NCBI GenBank assembly: GCA_019649035.1
Contig: BMAT01000221.1
Coordinates: forward strand, 292,419 to 349,961
Length of the DNA stretch: 57,543 nt
From: Elysia marginata
Lineage: Eukaryota > Mollusca > Gastropoda > Plakobranchidae
Reading direction: 5' to 3'
In this document: in pieces, positions 22,401 through 34,400 of the stretch
How positions within the stretch are numbered: the first letter of the stretch is position 1
How the letters are laid out: each line of letters starts with the position of its first letter
Program-made: the position numbers and the translations under genes
The notes under the pieces: generated by a model
What the model was told of the DNA's origin: nothing
The model's database searches: none
The model's input: only the letters and a program-made list of their open reading frames with translations

Positions 22401-25400
22401 CTGAGGACAGTAAAACAAAAACTTTATATTACACATCGGAGATGGGCTTAAAATCAATTAGTATGTTTGCATTTAAACTACAAACTTTCTCCTGTTTAAT
22501 TTTAGTGAGTGGCACGAAAAGAGATTTTAAAAAATATTTATATATGCTCCGCCCTTTGTATCTAAAATAAATACTTTACACTTGCTATTTTTTTGCAACT
22601 AGTGATTAATGAAAGCAACAAAAGAAAAACATAGTCAAGAAATTCACTTGAGAGTCTGCTATTTGTCCGGTCTCATCACACAAACCAAAGACTGGAGGGA
22701 AAATTTTGCAAAGCATCTATGTATTAAAAAAAATACATATATTAGTAAAATTTGCAGTAGCAAAATAACTTACCTGCTGATTTTTTACATCCACCACGCG
22801 TTTCCATTTCTCAAGTTCTTCCTCTATATCTGCTCGACCAAGCATGACTTGGCTGCCTCGAACAACAGTGTCCAACTCTTCCTCACGACGCTTTTGACGT
22901 AGAACCAACTCACTCAATTTATCCTCAAGTGACTCAAAATGACGCATCTCCTAAAGAATAAACACCGATAGGATTGAAGTCTTTTTTTAGAAAATAGAAA
23001 GATCAGATACTTTCCTCAAGTTGAAAGATGAGAGGAATGTTTTAATGATATAAGCCATATTTCAAAATTTTTTGTGGTCTGAAAAAAAAAATTTGAACAA
23101 ACTGAGAAGAGAGATGAATGCAAAAGAAAATTCTATTTCATGAGATGCTGATTAAAACAAAATGGTTTTTGGCAATTGATTTATATTTTCCTTGAGGATT
23201 CGTCCAGCTAAAACAAAAAAAAAACACAAAAAAACCTTTTTGTAGTGTGAGAATTTCAGTATGCAGGTTATTATGTTAGATTGACTCACTGGGGCATGAG
23301 TATGTCTGGCTTCTCTCAGCTTTGCCTGGAGATCTTCCACCTGGGCAGCGAGCTCAGCCTCACGCGCCTTGACTTTAACAAGCTCCTCCTGACTAGCACT
23401 GGCAGTCTTGAGTTGACTCTTCAAGTGCGAGATCATTACCTGATAACAATTGCACATTTACATTATTTAGTATACATATTGAAAAAAGCAACTATAGCCG
23501 AGTCCAGAGTTCATATAATTTAAGTCTGGATAATTTGAATACTTTTGCTTAATATGACCAATTTTATCCTTCTTCTAAAATTATAAAGGTAAGAGAACTT
23601 TCGTATAACGGGAAGTTAATTTTAAATTTTGTTCCCTTGGGTTTAAATATCCGAATTATACTGTAGGTCTGTAGTGTAATGAAAGGAAAGGCAGAGTTGA
23701 TGTAGATATGAAAAAGGACTGAAGTACTTTTAAAAGTATACTGTCACAGACTTACTTGACCATTACAGCCGTTAGTGGTTTGTTTAAAAGAAATGGTTAA
23801 AATAAATAACAATAAACATTGCAGCTTCTAAGTACGGCTCTTCTGAAAATAAGTCAACTTGCCGATCTTGCTCATAAATATGTCAATAACCTTGACCTTG
23901 CCCCAAATCCAAGATCACAACTTTTATATTATATTAATATATATAAGCAATACAAATATGTTGAGTTGATAACAGAGCTTTGTGAAAGGCAAAATGTTTT
24001 ACCTCCTGCGTATCACACTTGCCCTGAAGTTCAGTGACGCGTGAAGACGAAGAATGAAGTGCCTGGTTGGCAATCATCCTCTGTACTTCCTGCTGGTGCT
24101 TGCTTTTCATCATCTCCATCTGAACAAAATATAAGTACCCCCAAAGAGGACAAATGTAAAATTTTCTCAAGGCTGATGAGTCTATAATATTAGAGCTGAA
24201 ATTTTATCTTACAGTCGTAGTAAGTCTTTATACATTAATCTTTTTTAAAAACCTTACTGAAGGACTTTATTTCATGATTTCACAATTTTCTTTAGCAAAG
24301 ATCTGGACATTACTGTACAAAAACATTTGACAAAAATGCCAAAGGACAGGATTTAGCCTGAGATCTAGAGGTTAAATTAAATCACTACCAAAGTGTCATG
24401 GTTTGAAGCCTACAAAGTCATCGTTTTTTTTTTATAATTGAATATTGTTTTTTAAAAAAATTGCTAACCTGACTCTGCAAACTCTCTTGTGTCTGACGAG
24501 CAATCAACTCTGTCTCAGCCAAGGAACGGCGCAGATCTACTCGCTGTTGGTCCAGCTCCAGTTGTAGCTGCTCTACCTAGTGTCATAACAATAACAGGCA
24601 TTAATACGAAATGATCAAAGTCTCAAGATAAAAACATAAAAAAGTTGTATGCAAAGTGTTGTGTTTTTATTTAGAACATTTAAGGTTACAATTTGAAAGT
24701 ATCAAATCTGACCTAAGTTCACAAGAAACCTTCTGAATGAGAAGCATAACTAAAATACAGCAAAATCCTAGAACTCTAGGGGTTACAAAAAGCTTTTTGA
24801 ATCAACTTAGGTAATTTCTATCTAAAAAGAAAACATTTTGCTTTCTACACTTTTTGGTTTTACTACTTTCACTTCGCACGCAATATGGTTTATTCATGCC
24901 TAATATTATTTCCAAATTTTTGTTTTATTGGTTGACAAATGTTTTTATTGTAACTTAAATAATTATCCAGGTTGTGCATTTTTAAAATTTTCTTAATAAG
25001 GTGAGGTGGTGAGTGTTCAAACTACTATGAATCTAGCATTTGAATCCCAAAGGCCGCAAGCATTTTTCTGCCATTTTCACTTTAATCTTGTTACTAACCA
25101 TGCTCATTATTTACAGTGCAGTCAGCTTAAGTTGAAATACTTGGGAGCAGCCGGTTGAGTTCAAAATACCACAATTTCAACTTAAACAATTTAAAGGAGA
25201 CTTAACAAAGACAACCAAAAATACAAGTTAGAATCCCAAGTTTTAGTCTAGTTATCCATAAGTATGAGTTATCAGAGTTTGAATGAAGTGGGCTCCACTG
25301 TCCTTAATACAGGAATCTTGCACCCTATCAAGAAAGAAATTCAAGTACTTTTCCAGGACTTTTCAAGGACCAATTCTCAAATTCCAGGACCACCAGCCGA

Positions 25401-28400
25401 TCAACGGAGTAGTTTTTAAAAAGGCTGATTATTAATTGTAAAAGTTGTGTGGATTGAAGGCACATGGACCCCAGATTAAAAAATGAAATTTCATAATAGA
25501 TGTCCATTTAGTATCTAAACAACGTCCATTTAGTATCTAAACAATCTAATTTGAAAAATACTTTGTAATGGAATTTTTTAAAAATTAGATCTAGGTGGGC
25601 GTCAATCTACACAATCCTAAGACATTCAAATTCAATAGCGCTAAAATAGAATTTATACAAGTAAATTGACTTGCTAGGGTGTAATAAAGGTTAAACCCTG
25701 ACCCAAAATATGTTAAAACAGTTTGAGGGGGTATGCAACTCAAACTACAGACATTTAAGGCCTTTTAAAACATATTTTAAATTTTAAAAAGTGAAAAAAA
25801 AGTCTACAGTTGTAGTTTTAGAAAGGGCTTCTCATTGTATGAGAGATTATTTACATTGTTAAATTAGGCTACAAAGTCATTTCAATCATTTATAGTATGA
25901 TTCTGACATTTCCCAAATACCGATGTATGTAGGACTAGATCTAGATTGACCAGGCTTTACCATCCATTCAAACTATACAGTGCTGTCATTGACGAATTTC
26001 AGATCCTAAATATATATACATGTAGGCCTGCACCTAATAGAACATGACATAGGACCATTTCAACAAACAATAAAATGACTCCATAGGCACCTTTAGATGC
26101 AGATAGGTGGCTTCTGCATCTCTACCACCAGAACACTGCGAGCATAAAAAGCCCACACTCTTTTTCTGATGGCGGGGTCTCTCCTATGCAGTTGTCTTAT
26201 TGTAAGCAAGTGAGTGCTTACATGTGCATCCCTATGCACTGACCACAAGCATCAATGACATAGAGTCGGGCACAAGACCTCAGTAACATGTAGCACCGTG
26301 ATTGCTTTATAGCAATATCGTTGAATGAGCAATTTTGTTCAGGGCACAAGAGCTTTTCAAAACCCAAGCTTCACAACACCACCTTCACCTCTACATAATT
26401 ATACCTCATTTAGAAATAATAAAGGTAACACATATAAGTGCGAGTCTCACTCCAGAATGTTGATTAAACTACTTCGAATACAAGGTTTTTTTGCAAATCT
26501 CCGTTTCACTTCCAGTTCACAAATAGGAGAGAGAGAGTGTGTGTCAGTGTGTGTAGAGCTTAAAAGGAAAGATAAAGGAAAGATTCCCACGGACGCAAAG
26601 AAGAGGGCATAAAGTCATAGACAAAGAGGAAACAGGAACATCAAGGAAAGGGCATGAGAGAAAGAGAGAGAAAGAGGAGAGAGGGAGTGTGTGTGTTCAA
26701 GAAAAAGAGAGAGGGAGAGAGAGAGAGATGTAAGGCTTTTAAAGAAAGACAAAAGGATAGATTCTCACAGTCGTAAAGAAGAGGAAGGAGCAGATATTAA
26801 GGCAGAGAGGGAGCAGAAACGTGGAAAAGAAAGGATATTTGAGAGAGAGAGAAGGAAGGTTCAGGTTAAATAAGAACAATTTTCCCATAATAGCGAAAAA
26901 GAAGAATGAGCAGACATAAACTGATAGGCACAGAAGGAGGAAAGCCATAGAAAAGAAAGGGTATTTGATAGAGAAAAAGAAAGAGAGAGAGATATACGGA
27001 GGAAGAGAAAGAAGGAATAGATTGTGATGAAAAGAGAGAGGGTGGAAATGTAGGCTAATGAAGAAAAATAAAAAGGGTAGATTCTGACAGATGCGAAGAA
27101 GACTGAAGAGGGAGGAGCGGGAGTATACCTTAAACTAAGGTCAAAGGCAGAGAGAGAGTGAGAGAGAGAGAAAGAGAGCAAGTGACGATGTCCAAGCAAG
27201 GAAATAGAGGTCCGACAGGGAAAGAGAAGACAGCTGTTATCCTGAGAGGTTGAGACTAGAAAGTTTCATGAGTTTCAGTTTCTGTTTCAAGGAGCACTGA
27301 AATACTTTTCCTGGAAAAAGGTTGGAGCGGTCGATGTTCCCTTGTTTATGTATGTTTTTGTTTAGTTTTTTAAATAGAGCAAGAACCTTCTTTGAGTGTG
27401 TGTTTATGTACAGGAAGGGGAGAGGGTATAGGGCCTAGAGTTTACCATTGTAGAATGGTAGATTTAGCCTTAAGATCTTCCGATACTCAACTCATCAAGG
27501 CCGTGCAGTGAATGAACTTCAATCAAGTCAACATTATTTGCCAGTGATCGCATGTGTAGGTGATTGTCCTTTCGCTTCAGTGTTGTGAAGCGATCGGGCA
27601 AGAAAAAATACATGCCCCTCTACTAACTACTAAGATAGGGCAATGACCTGATGACCGCACAGGGCACCAACATTCGCTCATTATGGTGGTGCGCTCGATT
27701 TACTGATACACCGCGAGTATTAGGAATACTTGAAGACACTGATACACATAAAAGAAGGAAGAAAGAACCGGGTATCGTAGTTAAGCAGTTGACGAAATAA
27801 ATAATTTTCAGTCCGTCAATAAATTCAAGGACTTTTCCAGGACCCAATACAAAATTTAAGCACTTTTCCAGGACTTTTTCGGAGAAACTAAAATTCAAGT
27901 ACTTTTCTAGGATTCCTGGAATTCCAGGACCGCGCGGGAACCCTGTTAATACTATGAAAATGTTTTGTGAAAAATAACTCACTTTATCTTTTAAATGCTG
28001 GTTCTCCTCTAGGAGCTTTGTGGCACCACTGTCAGTGAATGTGTGTGGTTGATATTCTTTGCTTGCAGCTGGAGCCTCTGGGTAAGGCGGCCATCTTGAT
28101 TTCCCAGCACTGCTCTGGCCTTTTCTCCCTGTATCAAGAGTCAGAGTTTCAAAACAATAAAAAGCAGTTTGAAACTTACAAAAAATATTCCTTTGGGCAA
28201 CGATTTTAAATGCTGTTTTCAGTCTGCTAGTAAATGGGTAACTGTGCCTCCATCCCAGTCTGCCTGTCTGTCTTTCAGCATACCTGTTTGTACACCTTTT
28301 TGTCCGTGTGTCTGTCTGTGTGCTTATATCTCCTTTCCAACACTCTCTTTCTCTATTGTATCTTTATGTCTTTTTATATATATCCTTCATATAATACAGA

Positions 28401-31400
28401 GGCAATTTTAAATAAGCTAAAAAAATTCTTTGCACAGAAATAAATTTTCAGAACTGGAAATGTACTGACCTGCCTGCGTCCTCAGTTTCTCTACTGTGCG
28501 CTGCAAGATCTGAATATCTTGTTCTCTATCCTTCACTTCGTTTTGTAAACTTGATATCTGACTTTTCCACTCTGTCTCATTATGGCGCATCTCATTCTTC
28601 ATAAGATCTGAAGGAAAAAAAAAGATGTATAATAAAGCTAATGACACACAACACAAACACATTGAGGACTTGACCTGGAATTAATAAAAAAAAGATTAAG
28701 AAGGAGAGACTTTTATCACCTTCAATTTCAGGGATGTCCCTTATCACCCTGAAAAAAAAATAAAACCTGAACTTTGAATTTGATTGGATGTCACAAACAC
28801 CAGAAATAATAATCGAGTAAACGAATAAAAATCCTGATGCGAGACTTGTGAGTTCTTTTAAAATCTTGGAAACGAGAAAAGTCGTGTGATGAACGTAGAA
28901 AATAAGAAGACTAGATCTACAAAACTAATAATAGGCGATCATTCTAGATTTTAACGAGTTATGAAATCCGTAAGTTACTTATAACTACGAATGCTTAACA
29001 CATTCCATTAAGAAAACAAGCGTAGCCTTAATCCAGGTCTACACCGTACATAGCATGACTAAGGAACTAGACCAGAACAATGTCTAACTTCGTTACATTG
29101 GACAAATATATTACTTAAGTAGCTACAATTATGAGTCTATTGATTTGGTAAGCAAATTCAGGAACTGCCATTGGCAAAAGAAAGAACCAGTCAGTTTTCA
29201 TGAGACCCAACAGCTTTGATTGGCTTTTCAAAAAGGTTTAGGGTTGATTCAGATTTGCAAGGCTTGAATTTTAGCCCCTTGGTGACAGACATTTTTGTGT
29301 GCCCCATTAGAGAGATGCTTTTAGTTCTAGATAACAAGGTAGTTCTCCGAAAAATTGAGATAGACTTATTATATATTTTACCCCTACAGTTGCGTTAAAA
29401 TTCTCTATAAAAACTATAACATCACATGTGCCATATGTCCTATTGGTCTCAGCTAACATAAAACCCTATTTTATAACTTTTAGACCCAAGAAATACACCA
29501 GGGCGGCAACTTCTCATGAATAAATGGACTTGTAATGTACCTTAAACCTTTCAACAGCGTTAAATGTTCTCAAAGTTTACACTGATAAACATATGATATT
29601 TGGACACATTATGCTGGGACAATTGCTTTGACAAAGAATGTTGCATGCTTAATAAGGTGTGAAAACAGGTCTTTGAAGAAAATTTGTATCACTGATTTTC
29701 TGATCATATAAAAATAAATTCTGTTAAGATTTGCATGTAAAAAAAACCCAACATATTTTTCAAATAAAGATGAATATATTGCTATAATGAAGACCTCAAG
29801 ATTCAAACAACACAGAAGAAGGCACCCATAGTAATAGCAAAGTGCCAGAGTAAACATTATTATTCTCATACTTAAAGAGTAGAAACAACCTCTACAAGTA
29901 AAACCTTTTTCACCTATAAACTATCCTTTATATAAATGGGCAGGGCAACAGATTTTTTAAAAAATGTGCATAGAGTTAGACAATAACTGACTGTCTTGAT
30001 TTTTCTTGAGCTTGTTGAGCTCAGCCGTCAAAGTATCCACTCGAGCCTGAGCCTCAGCAACCTGTTTGCGAGCTCGATCTTTCACTTGGTCCAACTCCCG
30101 CTCCAGTGCCACAGCATGGCTGTGTGGCCTTTGACCCTTGACCCCAACGTGACCTTGGTACAAGCTCAGCTGCTGTTCCAGGTCAGATATCCTTTCTTCA
30201 AATTGGAGCTGGGTGGCATGATTTTCAGTTTTTCAGCGAGAGAGGTGGAAAGATTGGAAATGACCATTCATTAACTAACCACTTAAGACCAAGCATTTGC
30301 ACTGTATGTTTGGTCAATACTAACTGTCTGAAGTTTAAACAAAAAAACAAAACATGAATGTTTACTGCATTGTACTTTTAGTATGCTTTGTTTTTAGAGA
30401 TTCCATACATACTTGTTACAATTTCAATTTGAAACATCACATGATTTCTGCTCACAACATTTTTAAAGTCAATAAAATAGATTTGGACAACTAAATAACA
30501 GGGATGTCAACTCCACCCATAGAAAACTTTCCTAAGACATCTTGTCACCAACCACAGAAAGTTACTTTTTTAAATTGCTTTAATCAAAATAAATAAAAAG
30601 AAGCTATCAAACACTTGAAGGTTTTAATTCAAGAACATTATAGTTACTAGATCTAAACTTTTGAAGTCTAAAAAAGCAGACTTATGGAAGTGAAGAGTTG
30701 TAGGGTAGCTCAAAAGTCTTGCAGCATTATCTCAGTGACAATTACAAAAAATATTAGAGGATATGCTGAGATAGAGAAGAAATACGTCTCACAGAAAAAC
30801 CAAACGAATAGGATGTCCAAATCTTAAAATTTAGAAAACAGGAAACATTTAAAAATAGATGTCTTCCTCTTTTTTCTCTAGATTTTAAATCAAATTAAGT
30901 TTTTAAATTAAGGCCAGAAAATTTTGATAATTTCAGGCAATTTTTCAATGTTATTAGAGGCTTATAAAAATGCATTGTTCAAAATATAAATGCATTGTAA
31001 TATGGAGACTGCGATATTCGATTCGCTTGCCCTGGTTGCAAGACATCAAATATGTATATACAATGCAGTCTTGAGACCAACCTTCACATGATTGTACTTC
31101 TGCTCCATAGCTCTCAAGTCATGCTGGGCATTCTCGTCCTTGCTCTCTAGTTCAGCCTCGAGTTTCTTCACGCGGTTCTCCAGAACTTGTACAGTGCGAC
31201 CAGACCCTGCCACACCAGGCAGTGTTCCTCCCTCAGTGAGGACAGAGTCCGGAGCTTGTGCAGCCACCATCATCATTGCCGGCAGCGAGTTTGGATGCCT
31301 CCGTCTGATCACTTGCTCCATTTCTTTCACCTGGTGATGATGATATGAATGTATCACAGGCAGGTTTTTATTGTTAATCAGAAAATGGATAGCTACCTAA

Positions 31401-34400
31401 AGAGAAAAAAAATTCACCAAATCCAAGGAAAAAATAAAAATGTGGATTAAAACCAGACATGAATTTGTTTAATAGCAGGCTTTTGCACACATCATTGGGG
31501 TTTTTTAAATTCTTTTATCAAAGAGAAATGAGAGTATGGAAATGAGTAGCTACCTAAATAGAAAAAAATCTCACTAAAACAAATCATTTGCTAATAAAGG
31601 AGTACATGATAAGAAGATGTGTATTAAAACAAGACATGAATTTGTCTGAAACTAAAAGCAGCTTTCTACATGCATCACTGTATCAAATCAATATCAGGAA
31701 TTTATAATGCAAAAGATTCAAAATATTCTTCATTAATCAACACCAAAATATATATTTGCAATGGGTAAAAAAATTGCATGCAAAATATTCAACGACGATG
31801 CAATTGCAAAAAAAAAAACCATTGAGAATGTTGAGATTAAGCTTTTATTTCCTACATTTACATTTAAACTTTTTGCGCCAGTTTGGAGGGAAAATATTAC
31901 TCTCTGTAAAGTACTTGCCTGTCTTTCGAGATCTTTGATCTTTTTAGCATCTGCAGCCTTCTCTTTGTTTCTCATTTTATTCTCCTCAAGTTTTCTACCT
32001 GCCTGAAAACGAGAAAGGCAAGATGTAAAAAAAAACTTATTTTTAGCAAAAAAATAAAAAAAAGATAAATCCTAAAGAACAAACATAAAATTCAAACACA
32101 AATGCTTGGAAACGAAAGGCACAGGTCAAGAATAAAATCTGATTGTTTGAGCATTGGTATTTAAAGAATTACATTAAAATGTTGATTTTAGCCTAATTTT
32201 TTACTGTATATTTTGTGTGTGAAGCAATCTCACTGCACTGATACAGTGATATGATAATCATGATAACTGTTATCATAACACTTATAAACTTAATGTAAAT
32301 TACAAACATTACCTAAATGGGTTGTCTGAAGTGTATTACACAGTAGCATTTCAGGAATATGGGATCATGGTTAAAAAAAAAATACTGACTATGGTTTAGT
32401 TGCTTTTTGTATACTATTTAGTGCTCCTATTGTGCAATATATGAATATCATTGGAATACTCGAAATATTAATTTTTCCAAGTACATCTTCTTCCTTTTGA
32501 CCCACATACTAACCCTCTTAAATTCTACTTTTACGTATCAAAATAATATTTATACAACTGCCTGACTAATTTTTACTATCCTATATGTTTCATTGCACCA
32601 ATTCAACTTAAGCTTGAAAAAGTGAAATATTTGTTCTCTTCAATTTTCTCACCTCACTCTTGAAGTCTTCCAGTTTAAGCTTAAGCTTGTGTATTTCCTC
32701 TTCCTTGGCACGGATCTTGGCATTGCTTTTGTCAAGCAGCTCCTGATTTTCTGCATACCATCGAATTTTCTTCTGCAATTTTTCCAGCTCCACTTTATGT
32801 TTGGCATCATGTTCCTGGGGATTAAAAGATATCGTAAATGCATGAAGGCAGCAACAAACATTTTGGAGCAACCTGTAAATAGTACAAAGCTTGGAGACTA
32901 CAAGGTTATAAGATGTGTTTATTCTGAAGCAAATTTAAATTGTGTGATAACAAGTCAATAATCAAGGAAATGCCTTTACTTTAAATTCATATGGAAATGA
33001 TAAAATTTCATGTAAACTTAGTAATATTGTGGCTTCAAAGGTTATAACCTAAATCTTTTCCAAATGTAATTATTGTAGGTTGATGGCTGTATCTCACTAT
33101 ATTTAGTTAACTACATATAATACAAAGTAATGCTTTAAATCTTTTTTTTTTCTAAAAAAAATCACCACTACCACTACCTAAAAACTTTGTTTTAAAAATC
33201 TTTTTTTAATCTTTGATCTTTACTGGGTTTTTTTTATCTTTAACAATTTATTGTTCATCATATTTCAGTGTAGTCTTTGATCAGTAAAAAGATTGACGAA
33301 TAAGTAGTGTGTTATCTACCTTGACCTGGTCAGGTGTGAGTGAGTCAGCTAGCAGTTTGGCCAGAGCATCTTTTTCCTTGAGCACCGTGTCTACATGTCT
33401 CTCTAGCTCAAACTGAGACTGCTGCATCTGCCGAAGCTCCCGAGTTTGATTTTCCTGCACACGCTGAGAACACAAACAACATAAGAAAAAAAGGAGGAAA
33501 TTGGGAGAAGGACAAACAGGGTTATTGAACACACTAAGGAGAAGAGTAGAAACAGCAAAAGCAATTTGCTAGTTACAGGTCAGATTATTAAACTTTTATC
33601 CCAAATTGAATTGTTATGATTAAGTATGAAAAAATTCTTTGTTTCTCACCACAAAAGTAAAAATAATAATAAAGAAATAAATAGAATGGAAAGTTAATTC
33701 ATGAACTTAAAAATCTTATTATAAAAAAAAATTCACCTTCGAATCCTACTCAGACATTACTACTGAACCGATTTGCCTCAAATTTTCACTGAATACAGTT
33801 TAGATTTTTTTACTTTGATTTTGAGAATAAAAAATGACCAGATCAGCACATGAAATAAACGGCAGGTGTCAGAACATATATTAACTCGGACCCCGGCTAA
33901 AATATACTTCATGTTTTAAGAACAGCAAAGTTCATGTTTACATTCAGTGTGATGGCCTAGAGTAATCGCCCCATTNNNNNNNNNNNNNNNNNNNNNNNNN
34001 NNNNNNNNNNNNNNNNNNNNNNNNNNNNNNNNNNNNNNNNNNNNNNNNNNNNNNNNNNNNNNNNNNNNNNNNNNNNNNNNNNNNNNNNNNNNNNNNNNNN
34101 NNNNNNNNNNNNNNNNNNNNNNNNNNNNNNNNNNNNNNNNNNNNNNNNNNNNNNNNNNNNNNNNNNNNNNNNNNNNNNNNNNNNNNNNNNNNNNNNNNNN
34201 NNNNNNNNNNNNNNNNNNNNNNNNNNNNNNNNNNNNNNNNNNNNNNNNNNNNNNNNNNNNNNNNNNNNNNNNNNNNNNNNNNNNNNNNNNNNNNNNNNNN
34301 NNNNNNNNNNNNNNNNNNNNNNNNNNNNNNNNNNNNNNNNNNNNNNNNNNNNNNNNNNNNNNNNNNNNNNNNNNNNNNNNNNNNNNNNNNNNNNNNNNNN

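Larger units (their letters stand above)
24577..27982 (-). other. CEP162: CEP162 intron 28 (3.4 kb, repeat-rich)
   Basis: No coding exon needed or seen. Holds a CAGT-ended element (25114-25300), two segments sharing the motif TTCCAGGACTTTT (25335-25400 and 27815-27946) and a 700-bp GA-rich tract (26525-27230). Confidence 0.7.

Noticed and set aside
22609..23523. Plus-strand open frames opposite the CEP162 3' exons
   Set aside because: They are shadows of the minus-strand coding exons with no similarity or splice logic of their own.
26691..27199. Arg/Glu-rich or Ser/Leu-rich small proteins
   Set aside because: They are compositional products of the GA-rich tract, open on both strands, with no splice partners.
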